A stretch of DNA of 64,000 bases, taken from the NCBI GenBank assembly GCA_964406345.1, contig CAYORK010000003.1:3428-67427 (forward strand), read 5' to 3'. Position numbers and translations under genes: made by a program. Positions 24,960 to 34,288 of the stretch are shown in pieces. This DNA is from SYAN01 sp964406345. GTDB lineage: Bacteria > Actinomycetota > Actinomycetes > Nanopelagicales > Nanopelagicaceae. Within the stretch, counting starts at the first letter, position 1. Every line of letters begins with the position of its first letter. The notes beneath the pieces were generated by a model. It searched no databases. It was not told where the DNA came from and saw only the letters and a program-made list of their open reading frames with translations.

Positions 24960-25748
24960 ATGCCTGAGATCAAAGAAGGATTCCCGAGAGAATGGTTGGA
25001 GTTCCAAGATCCCAGCAACTCAGAACACCTTTTCAAGTGTGACATCACATGGCTGACCTCCTCATGGAACTGCATCTATGGACGAGGATGTAAGGGGATC
25101 GACAAGGAAGAGCCCGACGCAGGATGTTGTAGCGATGGTGCCTATTACTCCGACAAGGACGATGAGAAACGTGTCGCGAAAGCAGCGGCGCGACTCACTC
25201 CCGACATCTGGCAGATGCACTCCCGTGGTTATCGTGGTGGGAAGTTGAGTATCACTGAGATCGGTCTCGATGATGATCGAAAGACGAAACGAGTCGATGG
25301 CTCCTGCATCTTCCTCAACCGCTCCGGCTTCGAGGGCGGGATGGGATGTGCGCTTCACCATCTAGCGATGCGTGAGGGGACCCACTTCCACGAGACCAAA
25401 CCTGATGTCTGCTGGCAACTCCCGCTCCGTCGCTCCTTCGAGAAGCGCGAGGTAGGTGATGCCGAACTCCTTGTCACCGTCATCGGGGAGTATGGCCGCA
25501 TGGCATGGGGAGAAGGTGGGGCCGATCTCGATTGGTACTGCACCAGCAACAGTGAGGCACATACTGGATCGAAACCGGTCTATCTCTCGAGCAAGGATGA
25601 GCTGATCCAGATGATGGGAATTCCTGCCTACAAGATCCTCGCCGACGCCTGCGACAAGAGAATGACATTGCTCAAGAGCACGAAGCGAAAGAACTTGCCG
25701 CTCTTCACGATCCATCCAGCGACAGCGAGAGCGCAACAAGCGCAATAG
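24960..25748 (+). CDS. Conserved cysteine-rich protein (DUF3109/YkgJ-like)
   Basis: This 262-aa cytosolic protein has clustered cysteines: FKCDITWLTSSWNCIYGRGCKGI (about residues 24-46), DAGCCSDGAYYS (52-63), GSCIFLNR, GMGCALHHLAM and DVCWQLPL. The pattern resembles the Cys-cluster proteins of the DUF3109/YkgJ type, which probably bind Zn or Fe-S; no catalytic motif is known to me. The start at 24960 (MPEIKEGFP) is favoured by the promoter geometry over an in-frame ATG at 24906 inside proC. It lies 9 bases before radA. Confidence 0.72.
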   Translation: MPEIKEGFPREWLEFQDPSNSEHLFKCDITWLTSSWNCIYGRGCKGIDKEEPDAGCCSDGAYYSDKDDEKRVAKAAARLTPDIWQMHSRGYRGGKLSITEIGLDDDRKTKRVDGSCIFLNRSGFEGGMGCALHHLAMREGTHFHETKPDVCWQLPLRRSFEKREVGDAELLVTVIGEYGRMAWGEGGADLDWYCTSNSEAHTGSKPVYLSSKDELIQMMGIPAYKILADACDKRMTLLKSTKRKNLPLFTIHPATARAQQAQ

Positions 25749-25757
25749 AGGCGAGTG

Positions 25758-27116
25758 ATGATGGCTAAGCCAGTCAAGGATCCATATCGCTGCGGCGAAT
25801 GTGGCTGGAGCACGACCAAGTGGGTCGGTCGCTGTGGCGAGTGCCAAGCGTGGGGAACTATCGAGGAAATCGGCGCACCGAAGAAAGCGACTTTGGTCGC
25901 TACGGCACCGAACTCCGATGCACTGCCCATCAAAGACGTGGCGCTCGCGAGCGCGACAGCGCGCAAGAGTGGTGTCGATGAGTTCGATCGAGTCCTCGGT
26001 GGTGGTTTGGTACCAGGGGCTGCGCTCCTTCTCGCCGGCGAACCAGGCGTTGGAAAATCGACACTCCTTCTCACCGTCGCATCGCTCTTCGGAGATCGCG
26101 CGCTCTACATAAGCGGTGAGGAATCGCCGTCTCAAGTGAGGCTTCGTGCAGAGCGTGTCGGCGCGCTCGCCAAGGATCTCTATCTCGCTTCCGAGAACGA
26201 CCTGGGAGCGATCATCACACATATCGAGAAGGTCGAGCCAGAGCTGATCATCATCGACTCGATCCAGACCATCGGCACCTCCGCGCTCGATAGCGCGCCA
26301 GGAAGCGTCTCACAGATCCGCGAAGTCTCGGCTGCGCTGATCCGTATCTGCAAGGAACGCTCAATCTCTCTCGTACTCGTCGGACATGTGACAAAGGATG
26401 GTTCGATCGCAGGACCTCGCCTCCTTGAGCATCTTGTCGATGTCGTCCTGCAATTCGAAGGTGAACGTCACTCAAGGCTTCGATTGATCCGTGCGACGAA
26501 GAACCGTTTCGGTCCAAGCGATGAGGTCGGTTGTTTCGACCTTCATGACGGTGGGATCGAAGGACTTCCTGATCCAACTGGACTCTTCACCACACGCCAT
26601 GCAGAGCCTGTCCCAGGTACCTGTGTCACTGTCGCATTAGAGGGAAGGCGCCCGCTCCTCGCCGAGATCCAGGCGCTCGTCGGAAGTGATCGTGAGATCG
26701 ACTATGGCAACGCACGTCGCGTCACGAGTGGACTCGACAATCCGCGAACCGCAATGACCCTTGCCGTCTTGGAACTGCGCGCGAAGGTGAAACTCTCCGG
26801 TCGCGATGTCTATGTTGCGACAGTTGGTGGGATGAAGATCCAAGAGCCTGCCGCAGACCTCGCGGTTGCACTCGCAGTCGCATCCGGTGCTCATAGCTTG
26901 GCACTCCCATCAGACTTGATCGCGCTCGGCGAAGTGGGACTTGCTGGTGAGATCCGCCGTGTTCAAGGTGTGGCGCAACGTCTCAACGAGGCATTTCGTC
27001 TCGGTTTCAAGCGAGCGTTGGTTCCCACCGGAAGCGATGTGAGGATCGATGGAATGGATATCGTGGAGGTATCACGTCTCGATCAAGCGATCGGGCGAGT
27101 TCGAATCGGAGCGTAG
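25758..27116 (+). CDS. radA: DNA repair protein RadA
   Basis: This RecA-like branch-migration ATPase acts in recombination. The N-terminal C4 zinc finger is YRCGECGWSTTKWVGRCGECQAWGT. The Walker A motif is LAGEPGVGKSTLLL, Walker B is ELIIIDSIQT, the RadA-specific motif KNRFG lies in RATKNRFGPSDEVG, and the C-terminal Lon-like domain contains DVYVATVGGMKIQEPAADLAVALA. Two ATGs (25758, 25761) follow GAGGCGAG; either could be used. It is followed by mutY at a distance of zero bases, forming a repair pair. Confidence 0.97.
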   Translation: MMAKPVKDPYRCGECGWSTTKWVGRCGECQAWGTIEEIGAPKKATLVATAPNSDALPIKDVALASATARKSGVDEFDRVLGGGLVPGAALLLAGEPGVGKSTLLLTVASLFGDRALYISGEESPSQVRLRAERVGALAKDLYLASENDLGAIITHIEKVEPELIIIDSIQTIGTSALDSAPGSVSQIREVSAALIRICKERSISLVLVGHVTKDGSIAGPRLLEHLVDVVLQFEGERHSRLRLIRATKNRFGPSDEVGCFDLHDGGIEGLPDPTGLFTTRHAEPVPGTCVTVALEGRRPLLAEIQALVGSDREIDYGNARRVTSGLDNPRTAMTLAVLELRAKVKLSGRDVYVATVGGMKIQEPAADLAVALAVASGAHSLALPSDLIALGEVGLAGEIRRVQGVAQRLNEAFRLGFKRALVPTGSDVRIDGMDIVEVSRLDQAIGRVRIGA

Positions 27117-27938
27117 ATGCTCGAAGAGGTCACGGATTGGTTCGCGCACTCTGCTCGCGACCTGCCCTGGCGAAGGACGACACCGTGGGGTGTGATGGTG
27201 AGCGAATTCATGTTGCAACAAACCCCTGTAGTTCGCGTCCTACCGAAGTGGAATGAGTGGATCGAACGGTGGCCCACTCCACGCGACCTTGCCCAAGCAG
27301 ATAAGAGTGATGTGATCAAAGCGTGGGGTTCCTTGGGTTATCCGCGGCGCGCACTTCGCCTCTGGGAGAGTGCGAAAGTGATCGATGAGATCCATGGAAA
27401 CCAAGTACCGAACGATCTCGAAGCGTTGCGATCGCTGCCTGGCGTAGGCGAATACACCGCTGCCGCGATCCTCTCCTTCGCATTCGATCAGAGTCATAAC
27501 GTGATGGATGTGAACATCCGCAGGGTCTATGCCCGCGCGATCGATGGCGTCGAGCATCCAACGAAGTCGGTGACCGCTCGCGAGAAGAGTGAGCGTCCAG
27601 TCTTCGGACCCACCTGGTCGAAGGCTGTGATGGAACTTGGTGCGCTGATCTGCACTGCGAAGGATCCGAAATGTGGGAGTTGTCCCTTGGCAAGGTCTTG
27701 TCTCTGGCTTCGCAACGGATCACCGAAGTCGACAGAGGTGCGTAAAGGTCAGTCGTGGCACGGAACGAAACGACAATGTCGAGGTCAGATCCTCAAGGCG
27801 CTCCGTGAGAGAGAACCTCGATCACGCGATGAGTTCATCTGGGAAGACGAGGCGATGCTTGAAGGTGCGCTAACGGAATTGATAGCGGAAGGATTCATTA
27901 CGAAGCGAGGCGATCGTTACCGCCTCGCTCGCAGTTAG
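27117..27938 (+). CDS. mutY: A/G-specific adenine DNA glycosylase
   Basis: This enzyme removes adenine mispaired with 8-oxoguanine. The 273-aa protein has LPWRRTTPWGVMVSEFMLQQT with the catalytic Glu, the HhH motif LRSLPGVGEYTAAAILSFAF, the catalytic Asp in VMDVNIRRV, and the 4Fe-4S ligands CTAKDPKCGSCPLARSC. The C-terminal NUDIX-like 8-oxoG recognition domain of the E. coli enzyme is absent; a short winged-helix-like tail replaces it, as in many actinobacteria. The TAG stop overlaps the TAA stop of convergent clpC. Confidence 0.94.
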   Translation: MLEEVTDWFAHSARDLPWRRTTPWGVMVSEFMLQQTPVVRVLPKWNEWIERWPTPRDLAQADKSDVIKAWGSLGYPRRALRLWESAKVIDEIHGNQVPNDLEALRSLPGVGEYTAAAILSFAFDQSHNVMDVNIRRVYARAIDGVEHPTKSVTAREKSERPVFGPTWSKAVMELGALICTAKDPKCGSCPLARSCLWLRNGSPKSTEVRKGQSWHGTKRQCRGQILKALREREPRSRDEFIWEDEAMLEGALTELIAEGFITKRGDRYRLARS

Positions 27939-30439
27939 GCCTGTGGGCTCTCCTCAGTGAGGTCCTCTGGGGTATCGGGCAACTTCTCGCGCGCAAGACC
28001 CTTGAATGTGAAGACCTCTGAACCTTCTTCGCCTTCGACATCGATGACCACGATCTGGCCGCTCTTGAGTTCACCGAAGAGGATCTTCTCTGAGAGCGCA
28101 TCCTCGATCTCACGTTGGATGGTTCGACGAAGCGGACGTGCACCCAAGAGTGGGTCATAGCCACGCTTTGCCAAGATGCCCTTCGCTGCGGAGGTGAGTT
28201 CGATTCCCATCTCCTTCGCCTTGAGACGATTCTCGAGATTGTCGATCATCAGGTCGACGATCTGGATGATCTCGGTCTCGGTCAACTGGTGGAAGACGAT
28301 GATGTCATCGATACGGTTCAAGAACTCTGGACGGAAGTGGGACTTGAGTTCGTCCTGGACCTTCGCCTTCATGCGCTCGTAATTGCCGACCGAGTCGTCC
28401 GGATTGATGAATCCGAGCGAGAGACTCTTCGAGATATCTCGAGTGCCAAGGTTGGTAGTCATGATGATGATGGTGTTCTTGAAGTCGACGACGCGACCTT
28501 GTGCGTCGGTCAACCTTCCATCTTCAAGGACTTGAAGGAGTGAGTTGAAGATATCGGGGTGTGCCTTCTCGATCTCATCGAAGAGGACGACAGAGAATGG
28601 ACGTCGTCGTACCTTCTCGGTGAGCTGGCCACCTTCGTCGTAACCGACGAAACCTGGAGGTGCACCGAAGAGACGGGAAGCGGTGTGCTTCTCGGAGTAC
28701 TCGGACATATCGAGTTGGATCAACGCATCCTCATCTCCGAAGAGGAAGGAGGCGAGAGTCCTCGAGAGTTCGGTCTTTCCAACACCCGAAGGTCCGGCGA
28801 AGATGAATGAACCGCCAGGACGACGTGGGTCCTTGAGACCGGCACGAGTACGGCGGATCGCCTGCGAGAGCGCATGGATCGCTTGCTCTTGTCCGATGAC
28901 TCGCTTATGCAACTCATCTTCCATGCGAAGGAGACGAGCAGTCTCTGCCTCGGTCAGTTTGAAGACCGGGATACCTGTCGCGGTGGAGAGGACCTCTGCG
29001 ATCAACTCCTCATCGACATCGGCGACGACATCGAGGTCGCCTGCCTTCCAGGACTTCTCCTTCTCGATCTTCTCTTGCATCAGCGTCTTCTCCTTGTCAC
29101 GGAGCGCTGCTGCCTTCTCGAAATCCTGTCCATCGATCGCGGATTCCTTCTCCTTGCGAACCTCGGCGATCTTGTCGTCATATGCGCGAATCTCTGGTGG
29201 CTGGGTCATTCGACGAATACGAAGACGTGACCCCGCTTCATCGATCAAGTCGATCGCCTTATCCGGCAAGAAACGATCCGAGATATAGCGATCAGCGAGC
29301 GTCGCTGCTGAGACGAGTGCGGAATCGGAGATCGTCACCTTGTGATGGGTCTCGTAACGATCGCGAAGACCCTTGAGGATCTCAATGGTGTGAGCGACGG
29401 ATGGTTCGCGGACCTGGATCGGTTGGAATCGACGCTCAAGAGCGGCGTCCTTCTCAAGGTGCTTGCGATACTCATCGAGAGTAGTAGCGCCGATGGTCTG
29501 GAGCTCACCTCGCGCAAGCATCGGCTTCAAGATACTTGCTGCATCGATCGCACCTTCTGCTGCACCAGCACCGACAAGAGTATGGATCTCGTCGATGAAG
29601 AGGATGATGTCACCGCGAGTACGGATCTCCTTCAAGACCTTCTTCAAACGCTCTTCGAAATCTCCACGGTAACGAGAACCTGCGACAAGTGCGCCAAGAT
29701 CGAGTGAGTAGAGCTGCTTGCCCTTGAGAGTCTCTGGGACATCGCCTTTGACGATCGCCTGTGCCAAACCTTCGACTACTGCCGTCTTACCGACACCTGG
29801 TTCACCGATCAATACTGGGTTGTTCTTGGTTCGACGTGAGAGGACCTGCATCACGCGCTCGATCTCCTGCTCACGACCGATCACAGGGTCGAGTTTCACC
29901 TCTCGCGCAGCCTGTGTGAGGTTTCGACCGAATTGATCGAGGACGAGTGAGGTCGATGGTTGTCCTTCTGCTGGTCCACCAGAGGTGACTGCCTCTTTCC
30001 CTTGGTAACCGGAGAGGAGTTGGATCACTTGCTGGCGGACGCGATTGAGATCTGCGCCGAGTTTGACGAGTACTTGTGCTGCGACGCCATCACCTTCGCG
30101 AATGAGACCTAGGAGGATGTGCTCAGTTCCGATGTAGTTATGTCCGAGTTGTAGCGCTTCACGAAGTGAGAGTTCGAGGACCTTCTTAGCACGAGGAGTA
30201 AAAGGGATATGCCCTGATGGTGCTTGCTGTCCTTGACCGATGATCTCTTCGACTTGGGTACGAACGCCATCAAGGGAGATACCGAGGGACTCGAGACCTT
30301 TCGCTGCCACACCTTCGCCCTCTTTGATGAGGCCGAGAAGGATGTGTTCAGTTCCGATGTAGTTGTGATTGAGCATGCGAGCTTCTTCTTGGGCGAGGAC
30401 GACGACCCGGCGGGCTCGATCAGTAAAGCGCTCAAACAT
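27935..30439 (-). CDS. clpC: ATP-dependent Clp protease ATP-binding subunit ClpC
   Basis: This Hsp100 unfoldase partner of ClpP has 834 aa. It has an N-terminal double Clp repeat (EARMLNHNYIGTEHILLGLI and EALQLGHNYIGTEHILLGLI), AAA1 with GEPGVGKTAVVEG, a UVR-type coiled segment (AEVRKEKESAIDGQDFEKAAALRDKE), AAA2 with FAGPSGVGKTELSRTLA and the LFDEIEKAHPD Walker B, then the D2-small domain. All nucleotide motifs are intact. It is transcribed alone from a 164-base upstream region holding a TAGGCTTAGG promoter-like element; GAAGGAG precedes the ATG. Confidence 0.98.
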   Translation of the reverse strand: MFERFTDRARRVVVLAQEEARMLNHNYIGTEHILLGLIKEGEGVAAKGLESLGISLDGVRTQVEEIIGQGQQAPSGHIPFTPRAKKVLELSLREALQLGHNYIGTEHILLGLIREGDGVAAQVLVKLGADLNRVRQQVIQLLSGYQGKEAVTSGGPAEGQPSTSLVLDQFGRNLTQAAREVKLDPVIGREQEIERVMQVLSRRTKNNPVLIGEPGVGKTAVVEGLAQAIVKGDVPETLKGKQLYSLDLGALVAGSRYRGDFEERLKKVLKEIRTRGDIILFIDEIHTLVGAGAAEGAIDAASILKPMLARGELQTIGATTLDEYRKHLEKDAALERRFQPIQVREPSVAHTIEILKGLRDRYETHHKVTISDSALVSAATLADRYISDRFLPDKAIDLIDEAGSRLRIRRMTQPPEIRAYDDKIAEVRKEKESAIDGQDFEKAAALRDKEKTLMQEKIEKEKSWKAGDLDVVADVDEELIAEVLSTATGIPVFKLTEAETARLLRMEDELHKRVIGQEQAIHALSQAIRRTRAGLKDPRRPGGSFIFAGPSGVGKTELSRTLASFLFGDEDALIQLDMSEYSEKHTASRLFGAPPGFVGYDEGGQLTEKVRRRPFSVVLFDEIEKAHPDIFNSLLQVLEDGRLTDAQGRVVDFKNTIIIMTTNLGTRDISKSLSLGFINPDDSVGNYERMKAKVQDELKSHFRPEFLNRIDDIIVFHQLTETEIIQIVDLMIDNLENRLKAKEMGIELTSAAKGILAKRGYDPLLGARPLRRTIQREIEDALSEKILFGELKSGQIVVIDVEGEEGSEVFTFKGLAREKLPDTPEDLTEESPQA

Positions 30440-30503
30440 CGGTTTTGCTCCTTCTTTTCGGGCGATTCCTGGCCGTAAGAGGCCTAGATGGGCCTAAAGA
30501 CGC

Positions 30504-30517
30504 TTGCCTAAGCCTAG
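30504..30517 (-). promoter_or_regulatory. Putative promoter element upstream of clpC
   Basis: On the minus strand CTAGGCTTAGGCAA lies 64 bases before the clpC ATG. It is identical to the element upstream of menF at 2740-2753 and contains the TAGGCT hexamer used elsewhere. No recognisable ClgR or CtsR operator was found in the 164-base region. Confidence 0.4.
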
Positions 30518-30603
30518 CCAAGGAGCCTGAAACCGCCAGCTGTGATCGGTTCAACCCCAGATATGGCCGAGTTATGCCCGTCTCAACACAAAATGTTGGG
30601 GGA

Positions 30604-31107
30604 TTAGAGAACCTTGAGCATTCTGGTATTTCCCAGGGTATTGGGCTTGACACTTTCGAGGTCTAAGAATTCTGCTACACCTTGGTCATAAGAGAGAAGC
30701 AATTGTTTATAGACATCAGGATCGACCGGCGCACCTTCGATCTCGACGAAACCATGACGAGCGAAGAACTCAGTCTCGAAGGTGAGACAGAAGAGACGTT
30801 TCACGCCGATCTTCTTCGCACGTTCGATCAGATCACCAAGGATCTGCTTGCCTACGCCACGTCCTCGAAACTCCTCAAGGACTGCAAGCGTTCTTACCTC
30901 CGCGAGGTCCTCCCACATCACATGGAGTGCACCACAGCCGATCACTCGTGAATCGATCTCCGCGACACTGAACTCTTGAACGCTCTCGAAGAGTGTGACA
31001 GTCTCCTTAGTGAGGAGTCGACGTTGCAATGAATAGAGATCGATCAACTCCCTGATGACTCTTACATCATGCGTCGTCGCAGGACGAACTACAAGGCCTT
31101 CGATCAT
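30604..31107 (-). CDS. argA: Amino-acid N-acetyltransferase (short S-NAGS type ArgA)
   Basis: This GNAT-fold N-acetylglutamate synthase performs the first step of arginine synthesis. The 167-aa sequence follows the mycobacterial short ArgA closely: VGCGALHVMWEDLAEVRTLAV, the acetyl-CoA loop EEFRGRGVGKQIL, LFCLTFETEFFARHGFVEIEG and the C-terminal GVAEFLDLESVKPNTLGNTRMLKVL. There is no amino-acid-kinase domain. It lies three bases after lysS. Another GNAT function cannot be excluded, but the long C-terminal identity pattern makes ArgA likely. Confidence 0.88.
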   Translation of the reverse strand: MIEGLVVRPATTHDVRVIRELIDLYSLQRRLLTKETVTLFESVQEFSVAEIDSRVIGCGALHVMWEDLAEVRTLAVLEEFRGRGVGKQILGDLIERAKKIGVKRLFCLTFETEFFARHGFVEIEGAPVDPDVYKQLLLSYDQGVAEFLDLESVKPNTLGNTRMLKVL

Positions 31108-31110
31108 CTC

Positions 31111-32610
31111 TTACTCTTCTGGTTTCACGAGTGGGAAGAGGATGGTCTCTCGGATTCCCAAACCAGTTAGCGCCATCAAGAGTCGGTCGACTCCCATTCC
31201 CATTCCACCCATCGGAGGCATACCGAACTCCATCGCACGCAAGAAATCCTCATCCAACTGCATCGCCTCAAGATCACCTTTGGCACCGAGTTTCGCTTGT
31301 TCTACGAGTCGCTCCCGTTGAATCACAGGATCGACGAGTTCGGAGTAACCAGTCGCCAATTCGAAGCCATCGACGTAGAGGTCCCACTTCTCGGTGATGC
31401 CCGCACGCTCACGGTGCTCGCGGACCAACGGTGATGTATCGACCGGATAACCCTTGACGAAGATCGGGCCGATGAGAAGGTCACCAGCGATATCCTCGAA
31501 GATCTCCTCGGCCAACTTGCCGTGGATCCATTTCGGGTCGACCTTCATGCCACGCTTCTGCGCGATCTTCACGAGATCATCGAAGGAAGTCTCGGGAGTT
31601 ACTTCATCGCCGAGACCTTCCGAGATCGCGGTATAGAAGTCGATCTCCTTCCATGTGCCGCCGAGATCACTCTCGCGCCCATCGAAGTGTTTCACCACAT
31701 GGGAACCGAAGAGCGCCTTCGCGGACTCTTGCACCAATTCGCGCGTCAAGGTCGCCATCGCATCCCAATCGGCATAAGCCCAATAGGTCTCGATCATCGC
31801 AAATTCAGGCGAGTGAGAGGAATCCGCTCCCTCGTTGCGGAAATTTCGATTGATCTCGAAGACCTTCTCGAGCCCACCGACGACACAACGCTTGAGGTAG
31901 AGCTCTGGCGCGATGCGGAGGAAGAGCTCCATGTCATAAGCGTTGCTCTTGGTTACGAAAGGTCGTGCTGCAGCACCGCCGTGCATCACTTGCAACATCG
32001 GTGTCTCGACCTCGATGAAGCCTCGAGAATCGAAGGATGATCGAAGTGATCGCATCACATTCGGTCTGATCCTGGCCATGTCGCGTGCCTCTGGACGGAC
32101 GATGAGATCGACATAACGCATCCGAACCCGCGTCTCTTCAGAGAGTGGCTTATGTTCGACCGGAAGTGGTCGCAGAGTCTTCGCCGCGATGGCATAACTC
32201 GAAGCAAGGATCGAAAGTTCACCACGTTTGGAAGTGATCACCTCGCCCGTGACCGATACCAAGTCACCAAGGTCGACATCGGACTTCCAAGCAGCGAGGC
32301 TCTCCTCGCCGACCTTGTCGAGGGAGAACATCGCCTGCAGCTCCGTGCCATCGCCCTCGCGAAGCGTCGCGAAGCAAAGTTTTCCGGTGTCTCGCTTGAA
32401 GATCACGCGACCGGTGACGCTCTCAGTCACACCCGTTGCTACATCGATGGCGAGGTCTGCGAATCTCTCTCGCAATCCTTTGAGGGTCGAACTCCTCGGC
32501 ACCGATACCGGATATGGCTCGATTCCTCGTTCGATAAGGCTCGAACGCTTCTCCCTACGGATCCGTAACTGCTCCGGTAGGTCGTCGACATCATCGATGT
32601 GATCACTCAT
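31111..32610 (-). CDS. lysS: Lysyl-tRNA synthetase (class II)
   Basis: This 499-aa enzyme charges tRNA-Lys. It has an OB-fold anticodon-binding domain (about residues 55-150) and a class-II catalytic core: motif 1 around RGFIEVETPMLQ, ELFLRIAPELYLKRCVVGGLEKVFEINRNFRNEGADSSHSPEFAMIETY (motif 2 region) and motif 3 GMGMGVDRLLMALTG. The protein ends ETILFPLVKPEE. An upstream TAGAGT hexamer nine bases before the ATG could give an internal promoter; coaX lies 20 bases upstream. Confidence 0.97.
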   Translation of the reverse strand: MSDHIDDVDDLPEQLRIRREKRSSLIERGIEPYPVSVPRSSTLKGLRERFADLAIDVATGVTESVTGRVIFKRDTGKLCFATLREGDGTELQAMFSLDKVGEESLAAWKSDVDLGDLVSVTGEVITSKRGELSILASSYAIAAKTLRPLPVEHKPLSEETRVRMRYVDLIVRPEARDMARIRPNVMRSLRSSFDSRGFIEVETPMLQVMHGGAAARPFVTKSNAYDMELFLRIAPELYLKRCVVGGLEKVFEINRNFRNEGADSSHSPEFAMIETYWAYADWDAMATLTRELVQESAKALFGSHVVKHFDGRESDLGGTWKEIDFYTAISEGLGDEVTPETSFDDLVKIAQKRGMKVDPKWIHGKLAEEIFEDIAGDLLIGPIFVKGYPVDTSPLVREHRERAGITEKWDLYVDGFELATGYSELVDPVIQRERLVEQAKLGAKGDLEAMQLDEDFLRAMEFGMPPMGGMGMGVDRLLMALTGLGIRETILFPLVKPEE

Positions 32611-32629
32611 GATGCGCGAACTCTATCGG

Positions 32630-33400
32630 CTAGTTTCGGTGATACAGCAGACGCAAGCCGACGAGAGTGAGATCTGGTTCGTGGAATTCGATTGTCTCGC
32701 TGATACCCAGGACCAATGGCGCGAGTCCTCCAGTTGCGATCACAGAGACTGCACCGGAAGACGGATAGAGATCTGACAACTCCGCCACTATCCGGTCGAC
32801 AAGACCGTCCACTTGTCCCGCAAAACCGTAGATGGTCCCCGACTGCAGGGCCTCGACGGTGTTCTTTCCTATGACGGAGCGTGGTTTCACTAACTCCACT
32901 TTTCGAAGTTGCGCCGCGCGCGATGCGAGCGCATCAACCGATATCTCGATCCCCGGTGCGAGTGCACCACCAAGGAACTCACCTTTCGGCGATACGACAT
33001 CGAGGTTGGTGGAGGTTCCGAAATCCACGACGATTGCAGGGCCATCGGGATAGAGAGTGTGCGCGGCAAGGGAGTTGACGATGCGATCGGCACCGATCTC
33101 CTTTGGATTATCGACTAGAAGTGGGACACCGGTCTTGATTCCTGGTTCGACAATGATGCACTTCATTGATGAGAAGTAACGAGAGATCATGACTCGGATC
33201 TCACGAAGGACTGCTGGAACGGTCGAGCTGACTGCGATCCCAGAGATCTCAAATCCATCGACGAGTGCGCGATACTGCAAGACCATCTCATCGGAGGTAT
33301 CCCTGGCATCAGTCTTCACGCGCCAGGATTGGATCAGGTTCTCACCATCGAAGATCCCAAGAACGGTATTGGTATTGCCGACATCGATTGTAAGTAGCAT
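32630..33400 (-). CDS. coaX: Type III pantothenate kinase
   Basis: This ASKHA-fold kinase performs the first step of CoA synthesis. Signatures are the N-terminal phosphate loop LTIDVGNTNTVLGIFDG, GADRIVNSLAAH, IVVDFGTSTNLDVV (second Asp motif) and GGALAPGIEISVDALASRAAQLRKVEL. I use the ATG at 33400; a GTG directly before it is an alternative. The gene follows nadC within the NAD/CoA block, and panC, for pantothenate itself, is four genes upstream in the same direction. Confidence 0.95.
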   Translation of the reverse strand: MLLTIDVGNTNTVLGIFDGENLIQSWRVKTDARDTSDEMVLQYRALVDGFEISGIAVSSTVPAVLREIRVMISRYFSSMKCIIVEPGIKTGVPLLVDNPKEIGADRIVNSLAAHTLYPDGPAIVVDFGTSTNLDVVSPKGEFLGGALAPGIEISVDALASRAAQLRKVELVKPRSVIGKNTVEALQSGTIYGFAGQVDGLVDRIVAELSDLYPSSGAVSVIATGGLAPLVLGISETIEFHEPDLTLVGLRLLYHRN

Positions 33401-33403
33401 CAC

Positions 33404-34288
33404 TTACTTCCCTTCGATTCCACTGTGAAGATCGACCGAAAATGGCGTCAGGACTTCAAGCGAGATATCCAAGATCGGAGCGGAGTGTGTGAGAGCTCCG
33501 ATCGCAAGGAAGTCGACGCCGGTCTCTGCATATGCTCGAGCGTTTTCTAACTTGATGCCTCCGGAGGACTCGAGCCGTGCTCTGGAAGAAGTGATCTCGA
33601 CTGCTCTCCTCGTCATCGGAAGGTCCATATTGTCGAGCAGGATCAACTCCACACCAGCATCGAGCGCCTCGTTGAGCTGTTCCAAGGTATCCACCTCTAC
33701 TTCGACCTCGATTGTCGGAAACTTCTCGCGTATCGCTCGGAAGGCCTGCGAGATGCTCCCTGCAGCAGCGATGTGATTGTCTTTCAGAAGCGCAGATTCG
33801 CTCAATGAGGATCGGTGATTGATGCCACCGCCGACGCGAACTGCATACTTCTCCAGCACGCGAAGTCCTGGCGTCGTCTTTCGAGTATCTCGGATCCTGG
33901 TCTTGGTTCCAGAGACTTCATCTACCCAGCGCTTAGTCAAAGTGGCGATACCACTCATCCGCGAGATCAGGTTGAGCGAAGTCCGCTCGGCGAGGAGAAT
34001 CGAACGCAAAGATCCCTCGGCTGTTGCGATGATCGCTCCTGCCTTCACTTCTGCGCCGTCATCGACTCGTCTCTCGAACGAGTTGACGCCAGAGCGGGAC
34101 ATCACTGCCTCTGCGACATCGAGTCCCGCAATGACACCTGGTGCTTTCACGATGAAGTTCGCCTGGCCCACGCTCTTCTCATAGATGGTGGCTACCGATG
34201 TCACATCGACGCCACCAACGAGGTCTTCTTCTAGGGCGCGATCGATCAAGGCGATGATCCCGTCATCTATCTTCAATCCCATCACCAT
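33404..34288 (-). CDS. nadC: Nicotinate-nucleotide pyrophosphorylase (carboxylating), QAPRTase
   Basis: This enzyme converts quinolinate and PRPP to nicotinate mononucleotide in de novo NAD synthesis (294 aa). Conserved features are EDLVGGVDVTS near the N-terminus, the hinge ERTSLNLISRMSGIAT, TRKTTPGLRVLEKYAVRVGGG with substrate-binding Arg, His and Lys residues, LLKDNHIAAAG, EVEVDTLEQLNEALDAG, LLDNMD and LESSGGI. It overlaps nadB by seven bases, and the quinolinate made by the NadB/NadA route is its substrate. No nadA is visible in this window. Confidence 0.97.
   Translation of the reverse strand: MVMGLKIDDGIIALIDRALEEDLVGGVDVTSVATIYEKSVGQANFIVKAPGVIAGLDVAEAVMSRSGVNSFERRVDDGAEVKAGAIIATAEGSLRSILLAERTSLNLISRMSGIATLTKRWVDEVSGTKTRIRDTRKTTPGLRVLEKYAVRVGGGINHRSSLSESALLKDNHIAAAGSISQAFRAIREKFPTIEVEVEVDTLEQLNEALDAGVELILLDNMDLPMTRRAVEITSSRARLESSGGIKLENARAYAETGVDFLAIGALTHSAPILDISLEVLTPFSVDLHSGIEGK

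Noticed and set aside
28683..29288. 201-codon open frame on the plus strand inside clpC
   Set aside because: It lies antisense to a strongly conserved ClpC coding region, has Ser/Arg-rich low-complexity translation and no recognisable domain. It is a mirror of codon bias in clpC.
30440..30603. ClgR or CtsR operator upstream of clpC
   Set aside because: No inverted repeat matching either operator was found in the 164 bases.
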